Assembly (NCBI RefSeq): GCF_027214025.1
Contig: NZ_JAPWHB010000002.1
Location: forward strand, 558,001 to 622,000
Direction: 5' to 3'
Length of the DNA: 64,000 nt
Source of the DNA: Parahoeflea alexandrii
GTDB taxonomy: Bacteria > Pseudomonadota > Alphaproteobacteria > Rhizobiales > Rhizobiaceae
Shown in pieces: positions 18,696 through 27,977 of this stretch. The first letter of the stretch is position 1. Every line of letters starts with the position of its first letter. The notes under the pieces were generated by a model that saw only the letters and a list, made by a program, of their open reading frames with translations, was not told the origin of the DNA and did no database searches. The position numbers and the translations under genes are program-made.

Positions 18696-19055
18696 TCACT
18701 GAGGGATCAGTCTCTCCGTGCCGGAGCCGGACTGGCCGTCGATGGTCCAGGCGCCTTCAAGCGTGCCGTCGTCCATCACCTGATAGACCACCAGCCCGAC
18801 GGCCCCGGTTTCGAAGACGTAGCCGGCGGCGAAGGCGTTGTCGTAGAGCATGCAGATGCCGTCGGATTCGGTGCCCGTGCTCCAGTGGATGTGGCAGGTG
18901 GTGTCCGAGCTCAGTTCAATGGTGGCGGTGCCGCCGTAGGCGCTACCGTCGAGATTGGTTCCCTCCACCGTATAGGTGCCGGTTGCCACCTGCGCTTGTG
19001 CGGCGCCGATCAGGCCCAGCGTTGCCGCCAGACATGCCAATACCCTGTTTTTCAT
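18696..19055 (-). CDS. small secreted protein of unknown function
   Basis: 119 residues beginning with a clear signal peptide (MKNRVLACLAATLGLIGAAQAQ, cleaved after AQA). The mature part is beta-rich: TGTYTVEGTNLDGSAYGG, then TCHIHWSTGTESDGICML with two Cys that could form a disulfide, and GTLEGAWTIDGQSGSGTERLIPQ at the end. I do not recognise a named family. It lies between the dadA remnant and intact dadA, on the same strand as both. Confidence 0.75.
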   Translation of the reverse strand: MKNRVLACLAATLGLIGAAQAQVATGTYTVEGTNLDGSAYGGTATIELSSDTTCHIHWSTGTESDGICMLYDNAFAAGYVFETGAVGLVVYQVMDDGTLEGAWTIDGQSGSGTERLIPQ

Positions 19056-19226
19056 CTGAACTACCCCTGTTGGCCCCGACCGGCACATCGCCGTGGGCAC
19101 GCCACGCTCGGTCCGGCCGCAGTCATTGTCAATTGGCGCGATCGGACTGCGGGAGATATATTTCATGGATCACCGAACCGGCAGCGCCGACCGTCAGGCT
19201 GGCCGTCGCGGGACCGTCTTGGCCCC

Positions 19227-20483
19227 TCACCCGTACCTCTCCCAGGTCAGCCCGTCGAAGTCGATCTCCGGCTTTTTGCCGAGCACCACATCCGCCACCG
19301 CCCGGCCCGAGCCGCAGGCCATGGTCCAGCCGAGCGTGCCGTGGCCGGTGTTGAGGAAGAGATTGTCATAACGCGAGGGGCCGAGCACCGGGGTGCCGTC
19401 GGGCGTCATCGGCCTGAGGCCCGTCCAGCCTTCCGCCTTTGAAATGTCGCCCCCCTTCGGGAACAGGTCACCGATCACATGCTTGACCGTGTCGGTGGCG
19501 TGCGGGCCGAGACGGTTGGAATAGCCGGCGATCTCGGCTGTGCCGGCGACGCGAATGCGGTCGCCAAGCCGGGTAATCGCCACCTTGTGGGTTTCGTCCA
19601 TGATCGTCGATTGCGGCGCGAAGGCGTCGTCGGTCACCGGCAGCGTCACCGAATAGCCCTTGACCGGATAGACCGGCAGGTTGACGCCGATGGGCTTCAA
19701 AAGCTTCGGGCCGTAGCTGCCGAGTGCGCAGACATAGGCATCGCCGGTGATCCGACCGGCGATCTCGGTGTCGACCCCGGCAATCCGGCCGTTCTCCACC
19801 GCAATTCCCCGAATCGACTGACCATACTGAAACTCGACGCCCATCTCGGCGCATTTCTCCGCAAGCGCGATCGTGAACATGCGGCAGTCGCCGGTGCGGT
19901 CGGCCGTCAACCGCAAGCCGCCGACGAACTTGCCCCGTACCTCCGCCAGCGCCGGTTCGGAGGCAATGCAGGCGTCGCGGTCGAGCACCTCGTAGGGCGA
20001 ATCGTATTCCGCCAGGATCTCCTGGTCGGCCTTCGAATCCTTCATCTGCTTGGCCGTCCGGAACAATTGCAGAGTCCCTTGCGACCGCCCGTCATACTCG
20101 ATGCCGGTCTCTTCTATCAGCTCCGGCATCACGTCGCGCGAATAGTTCGAGATCCGCACCATCCGCCCCTTGTTGATGCGGTAGCGCTCGTCGTTGCAGT
20201 TCTGAAGCATCTGCAGCCCCCATTTCCACATGGTCGGGCTGATCAGCGGCCAGATGAACAGCGGCCGCCGCTTCATGAACAGCCACTTGAGCGCCTTCAT
20301 CGGCACGCCGGGCGCAGCCCACGGCGAGGTCATGCCGTAGCTCAACTCGCCCGCATTGGCGTAGCTGGTCTCGAGCCCCGGCCCGGCCTGCCGGTCGAGC
20401 ACCACGACCTGCGCCCCGCCCTTGGCCAGATAATAGGCGGTGGTGACCCCGATTACCCCGGCTCCCATGACGACAACTTTCAT
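19227..20483 (-). CDS. dadA: D-amino acid dehydrogenase small subunit
   Basis: A 418-residue FAD-dependent oxidoreductase. KVVVMGAGVIGVTTAYYLA at the N-terminus is the dinucleotide-binding motif; GLETSYANAGELSYG, YPVKGYSVTLPV, GLRPMTPDGTPVLGP and LNTGHGTLGWTMACGSG are the DadA signature blocks. It oxidises D-alanine and other D-amino acids to 2-oxo acids and passes electrons to the respiratory chain at the inner membrane. Start ATG at 20483 with GGAAGGA upstream. Divergent from paaX. Confidence 0.94.
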   Translation of the reverse strand: MKVVVMGAGVIGVTTAYYLAKGGAQVVVLDRQAGPGLETSYANAGELSYGMTSPWAAPGVPMKALKWLFMKRRPLFIWPLISPTMWKWGLQMLQNCNDERYRINKGRMVRISNYSRDVMPELIEETGIEYDGRSQGTLQLFRTAKQMKDSKADQEILAEYDSPYEVLDRDACIASEPALAEVRGKFVGGLRLTADRTGDCRMFTIALAEKCAEMGVEFQYGQSIRGIAVENGRIAGVDTEIAGRITGDAYVCALGSYGPKLLKPIGVNLPVYPVKGYSVTLPVTDDAFAPQSTIMDETHKVAITRLGDRIRVAGTAEIAGYSNRLGPHATDTVKHVIGDLFPKGGDISKAEGWTGLRPMTPDGTPVLGPSRYDNLFLNTGHGTLGWTMACGSGRAVADVVLGKKPEIDFDGLTWERYG

Positions 20484-20624
20484 GACTGGCAATCCTTCCC
20501 GGTCTGTCCCATCCGCTGATCCCGTTAGAGCCTAGCCGATCCGAATGCAAACACCAACGGCACCTGCAGGAGAGCGGCGCGCCCTCTTCCAGCATCCGCC
20601 AAATCCGTCTATTGCCTGTTCCCC

Positions 20625-21515
20625 ATGCGTGAGCCCGACCCAATTGCCGAAACCATCACCGTCCGCCTTGCCAGCCTGCAGGCGGGTGGACGGCTGTCGG
20701 CCTGGTCGCTGATCGTCAGTTTTCTCGGCGATGCCATCGGCCCGCGCGGCGGCGTGGTGTCGGCCGGCACGCTGCAGGCCGTGATGCAGCGGCTCGGCAT
20801 CGGTGCCGGCGCCGTCCGCACCGCCATCTCCCGGCTGTCCGCCGATGGCTGGATCGAGCGATCGCGCGAGGGCCGCAACAGTTTCTACCGGCTCTCGGGC
20901 GATGTCGAGGAAACGGTGCGCGCCGCCGAACGCCGCATCTACGCCAGGACTTCGCTGCTGCCGGCGGACGCGTCCCGGTCGCTGATCATCGCAGCCGAGC
21001 CCTTGTCCGAACAGGTGCTCGGCGCCCTCGAACAGGCCGGCGCGCTGCAACTTGCCCCACAGCTGATCCTGTGTTTCGCGGCTGTTGCAGATCTGCCCGA
21101 CAGCCTGTGCATTCCCGGCGCCACGCTCGCCGGCCTGTCAAGCCTTGAGCCCGGCGACGCCATGCGGGCACGGCTCGCCGAAGCCCGGCATTTCGCCGAC
21201 TTCGAGGAGCTGCATGCGGCCTATCAGCCGCTCGGCACGGCCTTGCAACAGCCAGGCAGTCCGCCGCCCGTCGACGCCATGGCGCTCCGTTGCCTCGTGA
21301 TCCACGAATGGCGGCGCCTGGCGCTCAGGGTTCCGGCGATCCCCGCCGATCTCGTGGAGCCCGGCGACCCGGAACCCGGAACCCGCGCGCTGATCGCCGC
21401 GATCTACGCCAAACTGCTGCCCGCCTCCGAGGCCTGGCTCGATGCCAGCGCCACCACGCCCTCGGGTCCCTTGCCGCCGCCCGACGCCCGGCTCGCCGCC
21501 CGTTTCGGCGGCTGA
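20625..21515 (+). CDS. paaX: PaaX family transcriptional repressor
   Basis: 296 residues, matching PaaX (GntR-like winged helix plus C-terminal effector domain). RLSAWSLIVSFLGDAIGPRGG is the typical PaaX start, and AVRTAISRLSADGWIERSREG is the recognition region. In E. coli it represses paa operons and is released by phenylacetyl-CoA. It lies 98 bp upstream of paaA in the same direction. The window also holds a TetR-type regulator by the other paa block, so control may be shared. Confidence 0.92.
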   Translation: MREPDPIAETITVRLASLQAGGRLSAWSLIVSFLGDAIGPRGGVVSAGTLQAVMQRLGIGAGAVRTAISRLSADGWIERSREGRNSFYRLSGDVEETVRAAERRIYARTSLLPADASRSLIIAAEPLSEQVLGALEQAGALQLAPQLILCFAAVADLPDSLCIPGATLAGLSSLEPGDAMRARLAEARHFADFEELHAAYQPLGTALQQPGSPPPVDAMALRCLVIHEWRRLALRVPAIPADLVEPGDPEPGTRALIAAIYAKLLPASEAWLDASATTPSGPLPPPDARLAARFGG

Positions 21516-21544
21516 CGATCAAACCGGTGTCCATTCGTCAATAC

Positions 21545-21588
21545 GTTACACGATTGCCTTGACATTCTTTATGCTTGTAACATATAAG
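21545..21588 (+). promoter_or_regulatory. paaA promoter with flanking inverted repeat
   Basis: A -35 TTGACA (21559-21564) and a -10-like TATAAG (21583-21588) are 18 bp apart. The inverted repeat GTTACA (21545-21550) and TGTAAC (21576-21581), spacer 25 bp, brackets the -35. Its wide spacing resembles the split palindrome bound by E. coli PaaX, though the half-sites differ. It is the best candidate PaaX operator here. Confidence 0.55.
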
Positions 21589-21613
21589 ATACTCCACAGC
21601 GGAGGATCACGAT

Positions 21614-22609
21614 ATGTACAGCCAGGGCCTCATCGGCGCGGATTCCAGCACCACCGAATCCGAAGAGTTTCTCGCAGCCTTCCAGGCGCGGATTGACCGC
21701 GAGGAAAAGATCGAACCCAACGACCCGATGCCCGAAGGCTACCGCCGCACGCTGGTCCGCCAGATCGGCCAGCACGCGCATTCGGAAATCGTCGGCATGC
21801 TGCCCGAGGGCAACTGGATCACCCGCGCGCCGTCGCTGCGCCGCAAGATCGCGCTGCTCGCCAAGGTGCAGGACGAGGGCGGCCACGGCCTCTATCTCTA
21901 TTCCGCCGCCGAGACGCTGGGCGTCTCCCGCGAGCAGATGACCGAGGAGCTGCTGTCGGGCAAGGCCAAGTATTCCTCGATCTTCAACTACCCGACACCG
22001 ACCTGGGCCGACATCGGCGCCATCGGCTGGCTGGTCGATGGTGCTGCGATCATGAACCAGATTCCGCTCTGCCGCTGCTCCTTCGGCCCCTATGCCCGCG
22101 CCATGATCCGCGTCTGCAAGGAGGAAAGTTTCCATCAGCGCCAGGGCTACGAGATCATGATGACGCTGGCACGCGGCTCCGAAGAGCAGAAGCAGATGGC
22201 GCAGGAGGCGCTCAATCGCTGGTGGTGGCCGTCGTTGATGATGTTCGGCCCCTCCGACACCGACAGCACAAATTCCGACCAGTCGATGAAGTGGAAGATC
22301 AAGCGCTTCTCCAATGACGAGTTGCGCCAGAAATTCATCACCGCCACCGTGCCGCAGGCCGAGTATCTGGGCCTCACCGTCCCCGATCCGGATCTTAAGT
22401 GGAACGAGGAGACCAAGCTCTACGACCATGGCGAGATCGACTGGTCCGAGTTCAAGGCGGTGGTCTCCGGCAACGGCCAGATGAACCGCGACCGCATCCG
22501 CGACCGCAACCAGGCCTGGGACGACGGGGCCTGGGTGCGCGAAGCCGCCCTCGCCAATGCCAGGAAACGCGCAGACAATCAGCATATCGCCCGGGAGGCA
22601 GCAGAATGA
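21614..22609 (+). CDS. paaA: phenylacetyl-CoA 1,2-epoxidase catalytic subunit
   Basis: A 331-residue diiron oxygenase subunit. With PaaB, PaaC and the reductase PaaE it epoxidises the aromatic ring of phenylacetyl-CoA. Diiron ligand regions are visible as [17 protein letters not shown] (E..H) and [14 protein letters not shown] (E..H), and [13 protein letters not shown] is highly conserved. AGCGGAGGATCACGAT precedes the ATG. It is the first gene of paaABCDE; its stop overlaps the start of paaB by 4 bp. Confidence 0.96.
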   Translation: MYSQGLIGADSSTTESEEFLAAFQARIDREEKIEPNDPMPEGYRRTLVRQIGQHAHSEIVGMLPEGNWITRAPSLRRKIALLAKVQDEGGHGLYLYSAAETLGVSREQMTEELLSGKAKYSSIFNYPTPTWADIGAIGWLVDGAAIMNQIPLCRCSFGPYARAMIRVCKEESFHQRQGYEIMMTLARGSEEQKQMAQEALNRWWWPSLMMFGPSDTDSTNSDQSMKWKIKRFSNDELRQKFITATVPQAEYLGLTVPDPDLKWNEETKLYDHGEIDWSEFKAVVSGNGQMNRDRIRDRNQAWDDGAWVREAALANARKRADNQHIAREAAE

Positions 22610-22899
22610 CCGACAGACACGACCTCACGCCCCTCTGGGAAGTCTTCATCCGCCCGCGCAACGGGCTGCATCACCGCCACGTCGGATCGCTGCATGCCGC
22701 AGACTCAGCGCTGGCGCTGCAGGCCGCCCGCGACGTCTACACCCGCCGCGGCGAAGGCAACTCGATCTGGGTCTGCCGTTCCGCCGACATCGCCGCCTCC
22801 GATCCGTCCTTTGCGGAAGCCAATTTCGAGCCCGCCGACGACAAGATCTACCGTCACCCGACCTTTTACGACATCCCCGATGAAGTGGGGCACATGTGA
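22606..22899 (+). CDS. paaB: phenylacetyl-CoA epoxidase subunit B
   Basis: A 97-residue protein: [22 protein letters not shown] and [16 protein letters not shown] are the conserved PaaB blocks. PaaB is non-catalytic and bridges PaaAC heterodimers into the full complex. ATGA overlap with paaA upstream and TGATG overlap with paaC downstream show translational coupling. Confidence 0.95.
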   Translation: MTDRHDLTPLWEVFIRPRNGLHHRHVGSLHAADSALALQAARDVYTRRGEGNSIWVCRSADIAASDPSFAEANFEPADDKIYRHPTFYDIPDEVGHM

Positions 22900-23660
22900 T
22901 GGCCGCTGTTGAAACCCATGTCCCGGCCATCCTCGAGATCGCCGATGACTGCCTGATCCTCGGCCACCGCCTGTCGGAATGGTGCGGCCACGCGCCGATC
23001 CTGGAAGAGGAAATGGCGCTCGCCAATATGGGGCTCGACCTGCTCGGCCAGGCCCGCGCGCTCTATGCCCATGCGGGCGAGATCGAGGACAAGGGCCGGA
23101 CCGAGGACGATCTCGCCTTCCTGCGTCGCGAACGCGAGTACAGAAACTGCCTGCTGGTCGAGCGCCGCAACGGCGACTTCGCCCACACCATGCTGCGCCA
23201 GTTCTATTTCGCAGCCTTCATGCAGCCGTTCTGGCGCGACGTTGCCGCGGGCTCCACCGACGCAACGCTCGCGGGCATCGCCGCCAAGGCAGAGAAGGAA
23301 ATGGCCTATCACCTGCGCCATTCAGGCGAATGGGTAATCCGCATGGGCGACGGCACCGAGGAGAGCGCCCGCCGCATGGCCGACGCCGTCATCGAGCTGC
23401 ACCGCTACACCGGCGAATTGTTCATGGCATCGCCTGCGCGGCAACAGGCCATTGCATCCGGCCTGCTGCCCGACCCGGAGAGCCTGCGCGCCGAATGGGA
23501 CGAGACCATCGCCGCTGTCTTCAATGAGGCGAAGCTGGAGATGCCCGAGATCCGCGTCATGCAGAAGGGCGGCCGCGACGGCAACCATGGCGAGGACATG
23601 GGCCACCTGCTGGCCGAGCTGCAATTCATGCAGCGCGCCTATCCCGGCCAGACCTGGTAG
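22899..23660 (+). CDS. paaC: phenylacetyl-CoA epoxidase structural subunit C
   Basis: A 253-residue ferritin-like helical subunit that pairs with PaaA but lacks its active-site role. GHRLSEWCGHAPILEEEMALAN, LRRERE and NGDFAHTMLRQFYF are typical of the family. I use the ATG at 22899, which overlaps the paaB stop (TGATG), over a GTG one codon earlier. Confidence 0.95.
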   Translation: MAAVETHVPAILEIADDCLILGHRLSEWCGHAPILEEEMALANMGLDLLGQARALYAHAGEIEDKGRTEDDLAFLRREREYRNCLLVERRNGDFAHTMLRQFYFAAFMQPFWRDVAAGSTDATLAGIAAKAEKEMAYHLRHSGEWVIRMGDGTEESARRMADAVIELHRYTGELFMASPARQQAIASGLLPDPESLRAEWDETIAAVFNEAKLEMPEIRVMQKGGRDGNHGEDMGHLLAELQFMQRAYPGQTW

Positions 23661-23665
23661 ATGCC

Positions 23666-24205
23666 GTGAGCCAGTCACCCACCATGACGGCAGGCAGCGA
23701 AGCCCCCGGCACGACCGGGACCGACTTCGAGCTCGCCCGCGCGCTGGACGTGGCAAGCGGCGTGCCCGACCCGGAAGTGCCCTGCGTCACCGTTGCCGAT
23801 CTCGGCATCCTGCGCTCGGTCACCCGCAACGAGGATGGCCGGATCGTAGTCAGGCTGACGCCGACCTATTCCGGCTGCCCGGCGGTGATCGCCATTGAGA
23901 TGGCGGTTCAGACAGCACTGCTAAACGCCGGTATAGACTCGACAATCGAGCGGGTCATCTCACCCGCCTGGACCACCGACTGGATTTCCGCCGAAGGCCG
24001 CGAGAAGCTCCGCGCCTATGGCATCGCCCCGCCGGTGGGCTCCTCGGGCGGCAGGCGCGCCTTCTTTTCTGAAGACGTGATCGCCTGCCCGCGCTGCGGC
24101 TCCACCCACACCACGAAAGTTTCCGAGTTCGGCTCGACCGCCTGCAAGGCGCATTACCGCTGCGACGACTGCGCCGAACCCTTCGATTATTTCAAGTGCA
24201 TCTGA
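23666..24205 (+). CDS. paaD: PaaD, Fe-S maturation protein of the phenylacetyl-CoA epoxidase
   Basis: 179 residues. The N-terminal two thirds are a MIP18/DUF59 (SufT-like) domain (VPDPEVPCVTVADLGILR and TPTYSGCPAVIAIE). The C-terminus holds a four-Cys zinc ribbon: CPRCGSTHT and CDDCAEPFDYFKC. PaaD is needed for maturation or stability of the epoxidase, probably its iron site. The start is a GTG at 23666, 5 bp after paaC; an ATG at 23684 would shorten it by six residues and is possible. Confidence 0.92.
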   Translation: MSQSPTMTAGSEAPGTTGTDFELARALDVASGVPDPEVPCVTVADLGILRSVTRNEDGRIVVRLTPTYSGCPAVIAIEMAVQTALLNAGIDSTIERVISPAWTTDWISAEGREKLRAYGIAPPVGSSGGRRAFFSEDVIACPRCGSTHTTKVSEFGSTACKAHYRCDDCAEPFDYFKCI

Positions 24206-24216
24206 GGACCTGACCG

Positions 24217-25302
24217 ATGGCCGCACCCCGCTTTCACACACTCGAAATCGCCGCTGTCCGCAACGAGACCCCGGATGCGGTGGCGATCAGCTTCGCCATC
24301 CCCGAGGATCTCTCCGACACCTTCGCCTTCGTGCCGGGCCAGTACCTGACGCTTCGCGCCGATATCGGCGGCGAGGACATGCGCCGCTCCTATTCGATCT
24401 GCTCGCCGCTCAATGAGACCAGCCGCCGCACCGTCGGCGTCAAGCGCATCGAGGACGGTCGCTTCTCGAGCTTCGCCCAGACGCTGAAGCAGGGCGACCG
24501 CATCGAGGTGATGCCGCCGCAGGGCCGGTTTACGGCTCAGATCGGCGGCGAGCACGACTACCTGCTGCTGGCCGCCGGCTCCGGCATCACGCCCTGCCTG
24601 TCGATCGCCAAGTCGGTGCTCGCCGGCGAGCCGGATTCGACCGTCACCCTGCTCTACGCCAACCGCAATTCATCGAGCGTCATGTTCCGCGACGATTTGA
24701 ATGATCTCAAGGACCGCTACACCACCCGCTTCACGCTGCTGCACGTGATGGACGAGGAGGTGCAGGACGTCGAGATCATGAACGGCAGGCTCGACGCCGA
24801 GAAGCTCGAGAACCTCGCCAACCTCGGCGTCATCGACCCGAAAGCCGCCGACGCCATCTATATCTGCGGCCCCGAGCCGATGATCCTCTCGGCGTCCGCC
24901 GCCATGACTACGCTCGGCGTCGACCAGAACAAGATCAAGTTCGAACTCTTCACCCCCGCCCCAGGCGCGAAACCGGCGCCGGCCAAGACCAACGGCACGC
25001 CGGTCAATGGGGCCAAGCACGGCGCCTCGGTGGAAATCATCCTCGATGGCGCCCGCCGCACCATCGAGGTCGACGCGGCCCAGGACACGGTGCTGACCGC
25101 CGCGATGAAGGCCGGTCTCGACCTGCCCTATTCCTGCGCCGGCGGCATGTGCTGCACCTGCCGCTGCAGGATCGTCGAGGGCGCCGCCACCATGGACGAG
25201 AATTTTTCGCTCGAGCCTTGGGAAATCGAGGCGGGCTTCACGCTCTCCTGCCAGGCCCGGCCCGACACCGACCGGCTGGTGCTGGATTTCGACGCGCAGT
25301 AA
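24217..25302 (+). CDS. paaE: phenylacetyl-CoA epoxidase reductase
   Basis: 361 residues. An FNR-type flavin domain (PGQYLTLR, RRSYSICS), an NAD(P)H domain (LAAGSGITPCLSIAKS, YICGPEPMI), a Pro/Ala linker near 250-265, then a plant-type 2Fe-2S domain with Cys ligands in SCAGGMCCTCRC and LSCQA. It moves electrons from NADPH to the PaaA diiron centre. Last gene of paaABCDE; the hairpin at 25309 lies 6 bp after its stop. Confidence 0.95.
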   Translation: MAAPRFHTLEIAAVRNETPDAVAISFAIPEDLSDTFAFVPGQYLTLRADIGGEDMRRSYSICSPLNETSRRTVGVKRIEDGRFSSFAQTLKQGDRIEVMPPQGRFTAQIGGEHDYLLLAAGSGITPCLSIAKSVLAGEPDSTVTLLYANRNSSSVMFRDDLNDLKDRYTTRFTLLHVMDEEVQDVEIMNGRLDAEKLENLANLGVIDPKAADAIYICGPEPMILSASAAMTTLGVDQNKIKFELFTPAPGAKPAPAKTNGTPVNGAKHGASVEIILDGARRTIEVDAAQDTVLTAAMKAGLDLPYSCAGGMCCTCRCRIVEGAATMDENFSLEPWEIEAGFTLSCQARPDTDRLVLDFDAQ

Positions 25303-25308
25303 AACGTT

Positions 25309-25356
25309 CGGGGACAGTTACTTTTCGGGCGATGCCCTAAGAAGTAACTGTCCCCG
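25309..25356. repeat. GGGGACAG-type inverted repeat (REP-like hairpin), copy 2
   Basis: Arms of 15 bp (CGGGGACAGTTACTT at 25309-25323 and its complement at 25342-25356) with an 18-nt loop. It shares the outer arm with the element at 6582-6660. It sits between convergent paaE and the chemoreceptor gene, so it may also serve as a two-way terminator. Confidence 0.8.
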
Positions 25357-25380
25357 GATTTAGGTCAGGCTTCTGTACCC

Positions 25381-27738
25381 TCAGAACTCCTGCCAGTCGT
25401 CACTGGCCACGGCTGCCGATCCGGACGCGAACGCCGCTGCCAGTTTTTGGTTCATGGCGTGCGGCGCCGAGCGCACGGCAGGTCGTGCCTCCGCCTGATC
25501 CGCGCGAGCGGGCACGGCGCGGACAGCCGACGGGGCGAGCCGGGACGGGGTCGTGGCGGGACGGGCCAACTCCTTGCCGAGGTTGAACTGGGCGAGTCGG
25601 CTGGTGAGCGCCCCGACTTCCGAGGCCAGCGTGTGGGCCGCGGCGGTGGACTGTTCAACCATGGCGGCGTTCTGCTGCGTACCCTGATCGATCTGGTTGA
25701 CCGCAGTGTTGATCTCCTGGAGGCCGTTCGACTGCTCCCGCGCGGCCTGCACGATTGCCTGGACGTTCAGGTTGATCTCCTGAACCTCTCCGACGATGCT
25801 TTCGAGCGCACGTCCCGTTTCATCGACCAGTCCCACGCCGTTCTTCACATGATTGCCGGACGACAGGATCAGGCTCTTGATTTCCTTGGCTGCCTCGGCC
25901 GAGCGTTGGGCGAGTTCGCGCACTTCCTGAGCCACCACGGCAAAACCCCTGCCAGCCTCCCCGGCGCGCGCGGCCTCGACCCCGGCATTGAGCGCCAACA
26001 GGTTGGTCTGGAAAGCAATTTCGTCGATGACACCGATGATGTTCGAGATCGAATCGGCGGAACGCTCGATTTCACCCATCGCGGCGACCGCGCTGCGAAC
26101 GATCTCGCCGGATCTCTCCGCGCCCTGTTTGGTTCGGGCGACCAGGGCGCCGGCCTCCTCGGCGCGGGACGTGGAATCCCTGACCGAAGTTGTTATCTCC
26201 TCGATCGCCGCCGCGGTTTCCTCCACGGAAGCCGCCTGCTGCTCTGTCCGGCGCGCCAGATCATTGGCCGCCGACGTAATCTCACTCGAGCCGTTTTGAA
26301 TGGTAGACGCATTTTCGGAGAAGGCCAGCATCGCTTCTTGCAGCTTTTGGATGGAGCTGTTGAAATCGACGCGGATCGGATCGAGTTGCCGGTCGAATTG
26401 GTGCTCGAGCCGCACCGTCATATCGCCATTCGACAGTCGCGAAAGCCCCTCGCCCAGTTCACCGACCGCGAAACGAACCGCCTCTTCCTGTGCTGCACTG
26501 ATGTTGGCGCGTTCGCGGCGGTCGTCTTCTTCCCTGATCCGCGCGATTTCCGACTCCCGCTCCAGTTCGACTTTGCGGCGATTGTTCTCGAGCAGCGTGC
26601 CGAGCGAACGCGAAAGGTCGCCGAGCTCGTCCTGCCGCTCGATATCCGTCAACTCGACCTCGAGATTCCCCGCGGCGATCATGTTCGTCTGGTCGATGAC
26701 GTTGCTGATGCGCGCGACAAATCGGCGCGAGATGAACAGGCCGAGCAGCGCGAGTAGCGCAGTCGCCACGATGGTCACGGCTGCCGCGGTCCACACAAGT
26801 CTGTTAACTGCAGCGTAAACCGTCGCTTCGGGAACCGACACGATCGCATACCAGCTGTTGTCGTCCGTCAGGCGCACCGGGTAGCCAACCGAAAGGATAT
26901 TGCCGTCGGCGGGACTCGTGGTCTCGATGACCTGCCCCGGATTTGCGATCAGCCTGTCCCACCCCGCCGTTGCTTGGCCGGTGTCGGCCAGCGACTTGCC
27001 GGCCAGGCTTTGATCGGGATGCGCCACGACATGTCCGGCGCTCGTCACCAGGCTCACGCGACCGTCACCCATGGGACGAACAGCCGACAGCGCCTCGTTT
27101 GTGCCGACGAGCGACAGGTCGACACCGGCGACCCCGACCGATTTGCCATCGAACACCACCGGGACGACGAGGGAAGTAATGAGCTGTTCCGTACCTTCGA
27201 TCGGATAGAGATAGGGCTCCACCACCTGCGGAGCGCCGCTGTCATGGGCGAGAATGTAGTAATCGCCCGCGCCGGGCACGGTGTAGTCGACCAGAACTTC
27301 GTTGATGATCTTGCCGCCACTGCGAACCCAGTAAGGCACATAGCGGCCCGTCGCGTCATATCCCGGAGCACCGGCAAATTCCAGGTCCCGGCCATCGAAA
27401 GCATCGACGTCCCAGCCCGTCCATACACCGAGCGCGTTCGGATTGTCTTTCAAGAGGTTCTTCTGAAGCCGGTTGGCAGCCTCACGGCTCGGATCGCCGC
27501 CTTCCTTGAACGCCACCAGAGCACTGGCGAGATTGTTGGCGATGCTGAATGCGCCGGACATCCGGTTCTCGATCTCGGACGCTTGCAGGGCAGCTGCCTG
27601 GCGCATCTCTTCAAGTGCCGAGCGTTCAGAATTCTGATAGGCGAGGCCGATCAGGACGCCGGCTGTAGCCAAGGTCGCGACCAGTCCCGACGCGGCAATC
27701 GCGAAAATGTTCCGGGTAGTTGCAGATTTAAAAAGCAT
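25381..27738 (-). CDS. methyl-accepting chemotaxis protein with dCache-like sensor
   Basis: 785 residues: TM1 near 10-30, a periplasmic dCache-like domain ([37 protein letters not shown]), TM2 near 310-335, a HAMP domain and a long signalling coiled coil with [23 protein letters not shown]-type core and [20 protein letters not shown]. It ends in DWQEF, which fits the CheR/CheB-docking pentapeptide. It would steer motility through a CheA kinase encoded elsewhere. GGGGGAA precedes the ATG at 27738. Ligand unknown. Confidence 0.93.
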   Translation of the reverse strand: MLFKSATTRNIFAIAASGLVATLATAGVLIGLAYQNSERSALEEMRQAAALQASEIENRMSGAFSIANNLASALVAFKEGGDPSREAANRLQKNLLKDNPNALGVWTGWDVDAFDGRDLEFAGAPGYDATGRYVPYWVRSGGKIINEVLVDYTVPGAGDYYILAHDSGAPQVVEPYLYPIEGTEQLITSLVVPVVFDGKSVGVAGVDLSLVGTNEALSAVRPMGDGRVSLVTSAGHVVAHPDQSLAGKSLADTGQATAGWDRLIANPGQVIETTSPADGNILSVGYPVRLTDDNSWYAIVSVPEATVYAAVNRLVWTAAAVTIVATALLALLGLFISRRFVARISNVIDQTNMIAAGNLEVELTDIERQDELGDLSRSLGTLLENNRRKVELERESEIARIREEDDRRERANISAAQEEAVRFAVGELGEGLSRLSNGDMTVRLEHQFDRQLDPIRVDFNSSIQKLQEAMLAFSENASTIQNGSSEITSAANDLARRTEQQAASVEETAAAIEEITTSVRDSTSRAEEAGALVARTKQGAERSGEIVRSAVAAMGEIERSADSISNIIGVIDEIAFQTNLLALNAGVEAARAGEAGRGFAVVAQEVRELAQRSAEAAKEIKSLILSSGNHVKNGVGLVDETGRALESIVGEVQEINLNVQAIVQAAREQSNGLQEINTAVNQIDQGTQQNAAMVEQSTAAAHTLASEVGALTSRLAQFNLGKELARPATTPSRLAPSAVRAVPARADQAEARPAVRSAPHAMNQKLAAAFASGSAAVASDDWQEF

Positions 27739-27977
27739 GAGTTCCCCCAAGATGACCTGACCGGCATCATCGACCCTTCTCGATGACCTCGTATGACGCG
27801 CGATATTGAGCGTTATTTCTTAAAGAGTAATTGAGCAGACGAGTTCGCGGGACCATTTGCCGGGAGACTATGTCGCAATCCGGTCCAGCGGTCAGGCAGA
27901 CCTGAAACTCAGGCGAATCCCCCAAGTCGCGCCGGAGCCGGCAAATCCCCACTACATCCTCACCCGACAGGCCCCCC

